33,211 bases of DNA from a virus. The position numbers were made by a program, and so were the translations under genes. A model generated the notes under the pieces. That model was given only the letters and a program-made list of their open reading frames with translations. It searched no databases and was not told where the DNA came from. The stretch is taken from positions 1 to 33,211 of the IMG/VR virus record IMGVR_UViG_3300008450_000225, one strand, 5' to 3'. Below, one piece after another: positions 23,499 to 30,590 of this stretch (positions are counted from its first letter, which is position 1; every line of letters begins with the position of its first letter).

Positions 23499-24349
23499 TA
23501 ATCTAAATTATCAGTAGTTTCTAGGAAAATAGTTGTTTTGGTTTTGTTTGAAAACTTATTAATAGCGGTAGTTGATTTTTGGATATTATCAGGAATGATA
23601 TAACCATTTAAAGTAACATCAAAAGTACTTCTAACTACTCTTTCAGAGTTTTCATTTAGTTCGGCCTGGAATCCGAATGAATTAATCATTGCTTTGAATT
23701 TAAAACGTTCAGGATTACCCCAATAGGCATCAGAGGCATAATTCATAGCCTCAACAATTTTATTTAGTTGTTCTACGTAATAAGTAAAAATAACAAATTG
23801 ATAAGTTACTGTTACATAGTCAGGGGCAACAACAGCATAGTATTGTTTTTCTGGTTTTCTATTATTTAAAACATTAAAAGCATCATAAGCATTTCTTGAA
23901 TCATATGATTTTTGAAATATACCATAGTTATTAGGATTATTAGCATCCATTTTGTTTGCTAATGATCTGTTTTTTTCAAGTGAATTTCTTTTAAATATAA
24001 TTAAAGGTGCCATTAGACTACCTTTTACATCTCTTAGGTAACCATCTTTTTGAAAGTTTTTCCATTTTTCAGGAGAACCGTATAGTACAGGAACAGGAAT
24101 TGATTCACCATTTTGTATTACTGTTGGTTTAACCACATTTTCTAAATAATAAAAAACGGCCTCATCAATGTCTTGAATACCTACCGAATAAGGCTTTACA
24201 GTATCTTCTCTCCAAGAGGTTTGTAATGCTCTATCTTTAGGATTAGGGACAGCATTATTTGGATTACCCTGTTGTTGATCAGTAGGGGTAATTAAAGAGT
24301 TTGCTATCTCTTTTTGAGTTTTTGGTATGGGTTTTCTTTGTTTAGCCAT
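23498..24349 (-). CDS. gp15: Tail sheath stabiliser / tail completion protein (T4 gp15-like)
   Basis: A 283-residue protein, close to T4 gp15 (272 aa). From memory of the T4 sequence, three landmarks line up in order: 'VPVLYGSPEKW' with gp15 VPITYASKEHF; 'VTYQFVIFTYYVEQLNKIVE' with the gp15 YELSIFTRYEDD region; and 'TFDVTLNGYIIPD' with gp15 LTFEVNGWMYPP. gp15 caps the finished sheath and tube and joins the tail to the head. The order gp13-gp14-gp15 in this window is as in T4. The N-terminus (1-45) is a Lys/Gln/Pro-rich tail. It overlaps both neighbours by one base (TAATG). Unlike T4, the next gene is a fibre rather than the terminase. Confidence 0.8.
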   Translation of the reverse strand: MAKQRKPIPKTQKEIANSLITPTDQQQGNPNNAVPNPKDRALQTSWREDTVKPYSVGIQDIDEAVFYYLENVVKPTVIQNGESIPVPVLYGSPEKWKNFQKDGYLRDVKGSLMAPLIIFKRNSLEKNRSLANKMDANNPNNYGIFQKSYDSRNAYDAFNVLNNRKPEKQYYAVVAPDYVTVTYQFVIFTYYVEQLNKIVEAMNYASDAYWGNPERFKFKAMINSFGFQAELNENSERVVRSTFDVTLNGYIIPDNIQKSTTAINKFSNKTKTTIFLETTDNLD

Positions 24350-24870
24350 TATAATCTCATTTTATCAATTCCAACACGGTCAGCAGGAACGTAATGGGCG
24401 GTACAGATTACTGAAATGTTGTAACCAAATTCACTTAAATCATTTTCGTAAGGATTATTTCCTGTAGAATCAGTATATGGATAATCAGGATCTTTACCTA
24501 CAAATAACTGATTAATATTTTCATTATCTATTTCCCAATAAGCATCTTGCCACATTATAAAATCACCTATTTCAGGAACTAAATTAGCATCAACTAAGTC
24601 ATCTCTTAAGAATCTAACTGTAATTGGCCAATTGAATCCTACTAAATCATCTTGTATAGGGGCAGTTTGGTCACCTCTTTCAATTAAAGCATATAATAAA
24701 ACAGGTTGCTCAAATACTCTACCAGATGATGCCTCACCGTACATATTTGTTTTAGTTTCCGTTATATTGCATTTATAAAACACTACCTGTTGAGACACAA
24801 TATTCTGCATCAACTCACGGTTAATGTGTCTAAATAAACTTATATCGCGTGATCCTCCAAATAAAGCCAT
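24349..24870 (-). CDS. gp14: Neck protein (T4 gp14-like)
   Basis: A 173-residue protein starting with SRDISLFRHINRELMQNIVS, followed by 'QQVVFYKCNITETKTNMYGE', a pattern resembling T4 gp14 (the CYYVPREYVSPDLIFGED region). 'PEIGDFIMWQDAYWEIDNEN' resembles gp14 [20 protein letters not shown]. It is shorter than T4 gp14 (256 aa), lacking the C-terminal extension. gp14 and gp13 form the neck joining portal to tail. It lies one base after the gp13-like gene and overlaps the gp15-like gene by one base, so the three are one translational unit. Assignment rests on motif order and synteny; fairly confident. Confidence 0.75.
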   Translation of the reverse strand: MALFGGSRDISLFRHINRELMQNIVSQQVVFYKCNITETKTNMYGEASSGRVFEQPVLLYALIERGDQTAPIQDDLVGFNWPITVRFLRDDLVDANLVPEIGDFIMWQDAYWEIDNENINQLFVGKDPDYPYTDSTGNNPYENDLSEFGYNISVICTAHYVPADRVGIDKMRL

Positions 24871-24871
24871 A

Positions 24872-26023
24872 TTAGCCGATATAAATAGTCATTGGTACTT
24901 GATTTAGTTCAGTTTGGCGAGCTGTTGATTCTGCTGCTCTTCTTTCTAACAAAGATTGTTTAGAGGTTGTATCAAAATATTCTCTTATTCTTGTTATTAA
25001 AGCCTCTTTTTCATTAGTGGCAGCAGTTATTAAATCACCTTGGTTTAAGGTAACTTCAGCACCTGGAATAGGGATAGAGGAGTATTTACCTCTAATATAT
25101 CCTAGCATTTCTTTACATAATGCTAAAGTATATTCAAAAATCCAACTTCTACCAATAGCATTTATTTGAGAATAATTTGGGTTATTATAAGGGGTATTAC
25201 TTACATTAGTTATTTTACCAGGGGCGGGAGTTAAAGATGAATTTAATCTTTCTTCTACTTTAATATAGTTAAACCAAAATTGTAATCCACTATCATTACC
25301 TCCAGGTATAGGAAATATTCTTAACTTATTGTTTATTAATTGGAAAGTATAGTTAGAATATCTAACATTATTACTCATTTCAATAGCATTGATGTTAGCC
25401 ATATCATAACTTAAAGGCATTAAAACAAAGTTAGTTGAAGGACCATAACCTGCTAAACCTAACAAACCAACAGCAGCTGTTGTACCTGGTCCTAAACCAG
25501 ACCAAGGACTGTATAATTCGTTAATAGCGGGAGTACCCTCGTAAAATACTCTTTTTACCTCAATACCACCTGTAATATTGTTTTGTGTGGCCCAATCCCC
25601 TAAATCATAATCCTGAACACTAGAGGTTAGTGTAACAGAACCACTATACCAAGTTACATTACCTCCTGTACCTGCTTCCTCAGCATATTGTTGAGATAAT
25701 CTTACTATAGGACCTAGGTTAGGGGTAACTAAAGTATTATTTAAAGCAGAGGAGGTTGGTGAACCTTCTAAAGATAAATAATTATCTCTTAATTGATAAG
25801 CATATACCTCATTACCATAAACAGTTACTGCCTCTTCAAAAGCCGCATAAAAGTTTAAATCCTGTAGTTCAACATTTTCAATAGGATAACCTAAACGTAA
25901 AGCACAAAAACGAGTTACTTTATCGGCATCTGTTTGGAACTGGTAGTCATAATCATAAAATCCAAAAGGTGTATTACCAGGAAAAAATGATGATGAACCA
26001 GGGTAAATTGGGATATTAGCCAT
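24872..26023 (-). CDS. gp13: Neck protein (T4 gp13-like)
   Basis: A 383-residue protein from ATG 26023 (MANIPIYPGSSSFFPGNTPF). The frame is open up to an ATG at 26071, but those extra 16 codons are read from the terminator hairpin and promoter-like element, so 26023 is the right start. Residues ~35-75 (VTRFCALRLGYPIENVELQD, then FEEAVTVYGNEV) match the N-terminal helix layout of gp13-type neck proteins. The centre is beta-rich ('YDMANINAIEMSNNVRYSNY') and residues ~285-310 include 'RSWIFEYTLALCKEMLGYIR'. It is somewhat longer than T4 gp13 (309 aa). It is the first gene of a neck operon with its own terminator/promoter junction upstream. Confidence 0.75.
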   Translation of the reverse strand: MANIPIYPGSSSFFPGNTPFGFYDYDYQFQTDADKVTRFCALRLGYPIENVELQDLNFYAAFEEAVTVYGNEVYAYQLRDNYLSLEGSPTSSALNNTLVTPNLGPIVRLSQQYAEEAGTGGNVTWYSGSVTLTSSVQDYDLGDWATQNNITGGIEVKRVFYEGTPAINELYSPWSGLGPGTTAAVGLLGLAGYGPSTNFVLMPLSYDMANINAIEMSNNVRYSNYTFQLINNKLRIFPIPGGNDSGLQFWFNYIKVEERLNSSLTPAPGKITNVSNTPYNNPNYSQINAIGRSWIFEYTLALCKEMLGYIRGKYSSIPIPGAEVTLNQGDLITAATNEKEALITRIREYFDTTSKQSLLERRAAESTARQTELNQVPMTIYIG

Positions 26024-26037
26024 AATGTAGTATTTGG

Positions 26038-26048
26038 TTATAAATATT
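26038..26048 (-). promoter_or_regulatory. AATATTTATAA element upstream of the neck operon
   Basis: In gene sense AATATTTATAA ends 14 bases before the gp13-like ATG and begins just after the T tract of the hairpin at 26059-26082: the second clear terminator-then-element junction. Confidence 0.6.
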
Positions 26049-26049
26049 A

Positions 26050-26082
26050 AAAACAAGGAAAGGACCCACATTGGGGTCCTTT
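26050..26082 (-). terminator. Terminator-like hairpin before the neck operon
   Basis: In gene sense AAAGGACCC, loop CAATGT, GGGTCCTTT, then CCTTGTTTTT. A perfect 9-bp GC-containing stem with a T-rich tail, 22 bases after the coiled-coil gene. Confidence 0.75.
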
Positions 26083-26103
26083 TAATTTATATTAAAAAGT
26101 TAA

Positions 26104-26355
26104 TTAGGAATTAGGAATAAATTCTCCTTTTTCCAAATCAATTGTTCCGTTACCGTACTTGGTTGATAATTCTTTACCAAGTTCTTGTTCTTTAGTTTTT
26201 AATTGAGAGTGAAACTCAACCAATTCATCATAACGGTTTTCGATTTGGATCTTAGTGATTTCCAAATTACCTAATTCTAAAGCTAATGCTTGATTTTGCT
26301 GCTGTATTTCTTGCAACTTTTCGATTTCTTCTACTGTTAGTTTTGTATTCTCCAT
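26104..26355 (-). CDS. Small coiled-coil protein
   Basis: An 83-residue acidic protein that is almost entirely heptad-type helix: 'VEEIEKLQEIQQQNQALALE', then 'RYDELVEFHSQLKTKEQELG'. The last 20 residues (GNGTIDLEKGEFIPNS) are non-helical. It has no Cys, signal peptide or membrane segment. It is the last gene before a terminator, just upstream of the neck genes; small coiled-coil proteins occur at this place in T4-like phages, but I know no established function. It could be an oligomeric assembly factor or scaffold. No AATATTTATAA element is seen directly upstream, so it is probably co-transcribed with the 108-aa gene. Confidence 0.68.
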   Translation of the reverse strand: MENTKLTVEEIEKLQEIQQQNQALALELGNLEITKIQIENRYDELVEFHSQLKTKEQELGKELSTKYGNGTIDLEKGEFIPNS

Positions 26356-26391
26356 AACATTAATATAATAAATTATTTTTTAAAAGCCAAA

Positions 26392-26718
26392 TTAGATTGT
26401 AGGAATTTCTACAATCTCAAAAGTAGATCCTGTAGACATAGTCTCAAGTGATCCTGTAATCTGTTCTGTTACATAAAGTAAATACTTATTTACTACATTG
26501 TCCCCACTATTGTCTATAGAGGCAGAGGCATTATTTACGTAAAACGGAAAACAAGTTAAATAACTAGATCCAGAAATGTATGCCTCTTGTGAGGGATACA
26601 TAAAACAATCCACAGGTGTTTCTTGTCCTGATACGGGTAAGTGGGTTACAATACGAAAATAAGGATTTGTGTATGTAGCATAATTGTAACTAAAATTGGA
26701 GGTTGATTGTATTGCCAT
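26392..26718 (-). CDS. Small virion-type protein, 108 aa
   Basis: A 108-residue beta-rich protein: 'FSYNYATYTNPYFRIVTHLP', 'VDCFMYPSQEAYISGSSYLT' and 'NKYLLYVTEQITGSLETM'. It has two Cys, no signal peptide or membrane span and no recognised family. The start codon lies three bases after an AATATTTATAA element that is fused to the stop codon of the preceding gene. The 36-base gap to the coiled-coil gene shows no terminator. By position and composition it is likely a minor structural protein; function unknown. Confidence 0.58.
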   Translation of the reverse strand: MAIQSTSNFSYNYATYTNPYFRIVTHLPVSGQETPVDCFMYPSQEAYISGSSYLTCFPFYVNNASASIDNSGDNVVNKYLLYVTEQITGSLETMSTGSTFEIVEIPTI

Positions 26719-26721
26719 ATA

Positions 26722-26732
26722 TTATAAATATT
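26722..26732 (-). promoter_or_regulatory. AATATTTATAA element fused to a stop codon, upstream of the 108-aa gene
   Basis: In gene sense ACA TAA TATTTATAA-TAT-ATG: the stop of the 130-aa gene supplies the first bases and the next start codon follows after three bases. Confidence 0.52.
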
Positions 26733-27123
26733 ATGTAATTAGTAAATAACTTGCCACAGCAGAAATTGATCCTGTAAATACTCCGTTTAAGGGATTAGAT
26801 CCTGTAAGTATTAGTTGAATACTGTCTCCAGACTCTAACACTAAAGTATTAGATACTATATCTAAAGAGGCATATGCTGGTACTGCTCCAAAAGTAATCA
26901 AATTATATGTAGAGGTTGATCCGGATTTAATTAGGTTGGCGGTTGTGTTTACTGTATAACCTGAGGTTATTGAGTTATTAGCAATTTGTATATTTTTTAA
27001 CACAACTGTTGAGCTAGTTGGACAGGTTAGTAATGATCCTGAGGCCGCATATGAACCTGAGGCAGCACTACTTGAAACAGATGCTGTTAAATTTAGACCT
27101 ATGTTTTTATATGTATTTGGCAT
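26731..27123 (-). CDS. Small beta-rich virion protein, 130 aa
   Basis: A 130-residue Ser/Thr/Leu-rich protein that looks like one beta-sandwich: 'YKNIGLNLTASVSSSAASGS', 'TVVLKNIQIANNSITSGYTV', 'YASLDIVSNTLVLESGDSIQ' and 'FTGSISAVASYLLIT'. Small proteins with the 'VVLKNIQIANN...LESGDSIQL' layout occur in phages as minor capsid, tail or decoration proteins; that is a general resemblance, not an assignment. It starts two bases before the stop of the 300-aa adhesin gene and is probably co-translated with it. There is no enzyme signature. Confidence 0.58.
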   Translation of the reverse strand: MPNTYKNIGLNLTASVSSSAASGSYAASGSLLTCPTSSTVVLKNIQIANNSITSGYTVNTTANLIKSGSTSTYNLITFGAVPAYASLDIVSNTLVLESGDSIQLILTGSNPLNGVFTGSISAVASYLLIT

Positions 27124-27125
27124 TT

Positions 27126-28028
27126 TTAATAGTAATTAAAATAATTATTTATATTTGTATTTATATTAGATACATCAGCTGTTTTATCATTAGCATAAAT
27201 TATAACCTCTTGTATATAACCTCTAAAATTTTGGGATGTTAAATATCCTGTTCCTAAATATAAAATACTTCGATTTGTAATACCAGCATTAGGTGTAGTA
27301 GCATTTGATCCTATAGAAGAATTATTCATCCAATATTGAGATCCTGTTGCTTTATATATTAAAGTATGTAATAAAGGATTAGTTGTTCCAGCATATGAGT
27401 AATTAGCATCATTACTAAAATGGGCTATTGTTGGGGTATTTTGATTTCTCCACCCTAAATGTAATGAACTTGGAGTTCCTAAAAAATAATTTTCAGCTGG
27501 ACCAAAAGCTGTTGCTTTAGTAGCTATAAAAACTGAATAAGAACCAGAAAGTGATGATATGTTACTATTAGATAAAAAACTAGAAGTAGTATTATTTAAA
27601 GAAGGTTTGATTAAACCAGAAGGTGAAACTTCAAAGGGAGGTTGGTTAACAGCTGTGGTTTGGGTAAAATGTCTATTATTTCCAGATTGATCATACCACG
27701 TAGTTATAAAACCATTAGATCCTTGTAAGAAATTAGTTAATATTGATAAATTTAAATCTCCAGTAGAACTAAATCCAATATCTTGTTCAGTATTATCTAA
27801 AGATCTTCTAACACGAAGTGCTGATCCTGAATAGAAAGCTGAAAGTTTTCTAGTGGATAAAGCAATGTATGAACCACTGTATGTATCTAATAATCCTGTA
27901 TAACTTAAGAAAGGTTCAAATCTTCCATCCAACCTCTCCAAATAAAACTTACCATAACTAACAGCACCAACAGCCGTATCTCTTTGATCCGACCCAATAT
28001 ATCCTGAATTCCAGCCTAATTTTCCCAT
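27126..28028 (-). CDS. Adhesin with arabinofuranosidase-B-like (concanavalin) domain
   Basis: A 300-residue protein. After a unique N-terminus (MGKLGWNSGYIGSDQRDTAV) it has one domain from about residue 60: 'SGSALRVRRSLDNTEQDIGF', 'GFITTWYDQSGNNRHFTQTT' and 'INTNINNYFNYY' at the end. The R-V-R-R-S-x-D-x-x-E-x-D-I-G-F / T-T-W-Y-D-Q-S-G-N signature is that of the alpha-L-arabinofuranosidase B (ArabFuran) catalytic fold, a concanavalin-like domain. The same domain forms the second half of the two ~500-aa adhesins upstream. Whether it is catalytic here is unknown; glycan binding is likelier given the stand-alone virion context. It follows the 236-aa fibre gene by four bases. Confidence 0.72.
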   Translation of the reverse strand: MGKLGWNSGYIGSDQRDTAVGAVSYGKFYLERLDGRFEPFLSYTGLLDTYSGSYIALSTRKLSAFYSGSALRVRRSLDNTEQDIGFSSTGDLNLSILTNFLQGSNGFITTWYDQSGNNRHFTQTTAVNQPPFEVSPSGLIKPSLNNTTSSFLSNSNISSLSGSYSVFIATKATAFGPAENYFLGTPSSLHLGWRNQNTPTIAHFSNDANYSYAGTTNPLLHTLIYKATGSQYWMNNSSIGSNATTPNAGITNRSILYLGTGYLTSQNFRGYIQEVIIYANDKTADVSNINTNINNYFNYY

Positions 28029-28032
28029 ATTT

Positions 28033-28743
28033 TTATACCATAAACCAAATTAAAGCAGGATCCATTGTTTGACCCTGTACCACTAAAGACCCTGTTACAT
28101 TAGCAACAGAACCTGTTATAATTAAAGCCGGTAATCCGTAGTTACCCATTCTGATAGTTGCATCAGAGAAGGCCTCCATAATTGGTAAACCAGAGATTGT
28201 ATTTACTGAAAATAAAGAACCTGATAATCCATCAACTACTGAAAATAATTGACCTGAGGGACCGTTTACATCAAACATTACCCCCTCGGATGTTGAACCA
28301 TAAACAGAAACTACGTTTGTGGTCCCGTAGGCATTTATTCGGGCAACAGAGGAGGTTGTTCCTATAGAAATATATGAGGTGTTAGTTCCTAAAATTGATC
28401 CTGATAATATTAGTGAACCGGAATAATCAATTTTGCTTACTTTAGAACCAGATACTACTAGGGCAGGGGATGAATAAGCACCCAAATTTATTCTTCCGGT
28501 TGAAAAGGCCTCCATAATAGGTAAACCGGAAATAGTATTAACAGAAAATAATGAACCCTCTAGCCCGTCTGTTACTGTAAATAATTGACCCGCTGTACCA
28601 AAGACGTTAAAGATAGGGGCTGTACCTCCTGCGGATGCTTGGGCATTTAATACATCAGAGGAACCTGTAATAGTGGTTGAACCAGTTACGGCTAAACTGC
28701 TGGATACTTGGGCTCCATTCCTTATTACAAATTCATTTGGCAT
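28033..28743 (-). CDS. Short fibre protein with a duplicated module
   Basis: A 236-residue fibre-like protein containing two copies of a ~57-residue module (about 44-100 and 156-212), each with 'GQLFxVxDGLxGSLFSVNTI' followed by 'SGLPIMEAFS' and ending 'PALxxxGS'. A divergent copy occurs in the 1276-residue fibre near 'GQLLSIIDSLTGSLMSVNDV'. It begins MPNEFVIRNGAQVSSSLAVT and ends 'MDPALIWFMV'. It has an AATATTTATAA element six bases before its ATG, immediately after a vestigial gene end. Likely an elongated trimeric virion fibre or fibre segment; its size suggests a short or side fibre. Confidence 0.7.
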   Translation of the reverse strand: MPNEFVIRNGAQVSSSLAVTGSTTITGSSDVLNAQASAGGTAPIFNVFGTAGQLFTVTDGLEGSLFSVNTISGLPIMEAFSTGRINLGAYSSPALVVSGSKVSKIDYSGSLILSGSILGTNTSYISIGTTSSVARINAYGTTNVVSVYGSTSEGVMFDVNGPSGQLFSVVDGLSGSLFSVNTISGLPIMEAFSDATIRMGNYGLPALIITGSVANVTGSLVVQGQTMDPALIWFMV

Positions 28744-28749
28744 ATTTTG

Positions 28750-28760
28750 TTATAAATATT
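28750..28760 (-). promoter_or_regulatory. AATATTTATAA element upstream of the short fibre gene
   Basis: In gene sense CCCAAATATTTATAACAAAAT-ATG: the element ends six bases before the start and starts five bases after the stop of the vestigial gene end at 28766. Confidence 0.55.
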
Positions 28761-28765
28761 TGGGA

Positions 28766-28831
28766 TTAGTAGATTGAATAATAGGAGTTGATGTTGGTTG
28801 AAATGCTTGTATAGTTGTATATTAATAACTG
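28766..28831 (-). pseudogene. Vestigial duplicate C-terminus of an adhesin gene
   Basis: Directly after the stop of the 501-aa adhesin, in the same frame, 21 codons read QLLIYNYTSISTNINSYYSI-Y then TAA. The end matches the C-termini of the neighbouring adhesins (ESNINSYYGIY, NTLINSYYTIY, NTNINNYFNYY). It has no start codon of its own and looks like the tail of a deleted tandem copy. Confidence 0.65.
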
Positions 28832-30337
28832 TTAATAAATGCCATAGTATGAGTTTATGTTTGATTCTATCCCTGTACGATTATTTTCTTGTGCTGAATT
28901 GTAGTATATAATTTCTTGTAATCTACAATTTGAAAAATTACTTGAAGCATACAATCCAATAGAATTAATATTTTGATTTAAAGAAAAAGCAATAAATATA
29001 CTTGTAATTTGATTTCCATTTTTATAAATTCTTTGAGTTCCTCCACTTTCTCTTAATCCTGTTAGCAATAGATGCGATGTACTTGTATCTGTTGTTGTAC
29101 TGGCTTGATAGCCTGATGTATTGGCTTGTAGATAATAGTTATTATCTGACCATAATGCAAAATTATATTGATTTCCTGCTAATCCCATTAAAAGACTACC
29201 TGCTGAAGTTCTTTGTCCAACAAACGAATTATAATTGGATGCTTCGTAAGTAAATTGTGTAATTGATAATGAATCATTTGAACCGTCAAAATCTATTCGA
29301 GGTTTACTATTTATAGTTAATACATTTCCACTGCTAACAATTTGCGGTTGATTTGCTGCCGTTGTTTGTGTTGCATTTCTTGCATTTCCTGATTGGTCGT
29401 ACCAAGTTGTAACAAAACCATTTCCTACTCCACAAAATAATAATAAAGCTCCAGTATTTAAATCACCATTTCCATCAAACCCAATATCTTGTTCGGTATT
29501 ATCAGAGGATCTTCTTACTCTAATAGCATTACCTGTATAAGAGGTTTGTAATAAACGTAATGAATATGCACCTGTTGCTCCTGGATAGGAATCTAACAAC
29601 AAAGGAGCAGAAGGAGTATATAGAGCTAATGGTAATCCAAATCTAGAACACATAGAATTATAATTTTTTCTAATGTTTGAAGAATTTATATAAGGATTAT
29701 AAACTTTAAAGTTATACAAATTACCAACACTACCAGCATTAGAGGCAGTAGTATTATTCAGTAATAATAAACTAGCTGAAGTAGATAAAGATCCTAAACC
29801 ATTTGCTGAACCAGATGCTATATAATTAGAATTTAAATACACAGAAGTAATTATATTATTAGGTATATAAGTTACATCCAATACATAATTTGATCCTGTA
29901 ACAATAGAGCCTACAGCAGTAGTGGCCGAAGAGGAAATAGTAGAGGATACATTATAAAAAGCAGTCAATCTTCCACTACCACCAGAACCAGTTATAAAAG
30001 CTCCAAAGTTAGGAAATGATCCTGAATTTTTAGAATATAGCCAATGTCTTCCATTAATTTGGGATGGTAAAAAAGCCATCTCTACGGTAAAAGAACCTTG
30101 TCCAAAATCTGCCGCCGAGCCAGAAAAACTAACCGCGGAGGCAGAGTTAGAGGAAACTAAAGCACCACGGTTAGTGGTTGCAAACGAGATGGAACTAGAG
30201 ATAGTTCCTGTAAAGCCGTTACCGGTAACATCCGTCCAACTAGTGCCCGAACCAGGGTAAGATAAAGGATCAGCAGCATCAACTGCTAGCTTTAAACCTG
30301 TGGTTGTTATTTGGGAAAATGCATATTGTACGGCCAT
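28832..30337 (-). CDS. Two-domain adhesin: LamG plus ArabFuran-like, copy B
   Basis: A 501-residue protein with two concanavalin-like domains. Domain 1 (about 1-240): 'LKLAVDAADPLSYPGSGTSW', 'GRHWLYSKNSGSFPNFGAFI', ending at 'RKNYNSMCSRFGLPLALYTP', the same ending as the small LamG proteins. Domain 2 (about 245-501): 'SYTGNAIRVRRSSDNTEQDI', 'GFVTTWYDQSGNARNATQTT', ending NINSYYGIY. It is a paralogue of the 502-aa protein at 30591. Probably a host-glycan-binding virion protein. It is preceded by the 79-aa gene (10-base gap) and followed in frame by a relic C-terminus. No signal peptide. Fold confident; ligand and catalysis unknown. Confidence 0.75.
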   Translation of the reverse strand: MAVQYAFSQITTTGLKLAVDAADPLSYPGSGTSWTDVTGNGFTGTISSSISFATTNRGALVSSNSASAVSFSGSAADFGQGSFTVEMAFLPSQINGRHWLYSKNSGSFPNFGAFITGSGGSGRLTAFYNVSSTISSSATTAVGSIVTGSNYVLDVTYIPNNIITSVYLNSNYIASGSANGLGSLSTSASLLLLNNTTASNAGSVGNLYNFKVYNPYINSSNIRKNYNSMCSRFGLPLALYTPSAPLLLDSYPGATGAYSLRLLQTSYTGNAIRVRRSSDNTEQDIGFDGNGDLNTGALLLFCGVGNGFVTTWYDQSGNARNATQTTAANQPQIVSSGNVLTINSKPRIDFDGSNDSLSITQFTYEASNYNSFVGQRTSAGSLLMGLAGNQYNFALWSDNNYYLQANTSGYQASTTTDTSTSHLLLTGLRESGGTQRIYKNGNQITSIFIAFSLNQNINSIGLYASSNFSNCRLQEIIYYNSAQENNRTGIESNINSYYGIY

Positions 30338-30347
30338 AATCTGTTTT

Positions 30348-30587
30348 TTAGTAAGGGGTTGGTGGGGTAGTTACTTCAAATTCTGTTGGTTGTCCTAACA
30401 CTACCTCTAAAGATTGATCATAGGTTATGTACCAAAAGGTAGGATCATCTAGAGTGGCTTGTTGGTAGTCAACCCAGTTTTGGGTAACGTCCTCTGGTGA
30501 AACGGGGATTCCATAGTAGGTATCACAGGTTTCTCTTGCTGTGATGGCCTCTTGTTCTGTTGTGTATTTGTATCCTGTGATTGTCAT
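30348..30587 (-). CDS. Small acidic protein with Pro-rich tail, 79 aa
   Basis: A 79-residue acidic protein: MTITGYKYTTEQEAITARET, then 'CDTYYGIPVSPEDVTQNWVD', 'FWYITYDQSLEVVLGQPTEF' and a Thr/Pro tail (EVTTPPTPY). It has no known domain. It sits three bases after the upstream 502-aa adhesin and ten before the 501-aa adhesin, in the same place as the 72-aa gene relative to the previous adhesin. Such small genes beside fibres can encode fibre-assembly chaperones or connectors; that is inference from arrangement. There is no promoter-like element before it, so it depends on the upstream gene. Confidence 0.62.
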   Translation of the reverse strand: MTITGYKYTTEQEAITARETCDTYYGIPVSPEDVTQNWVDYQQATLDDPTFWYITYDQSLEVVLGQPTEFEVTTPPTPY

Positions 30588-30590
30588 AGA

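Noticed and set aside
24879-24889. Another AT-rich element (CTATTTATAT in gene sense) before the gp14-like gene
   Set aside because: It lies within the last codons of the gp13-like gene (TIYIG) and departs from the consensus on both sides; probably chance.
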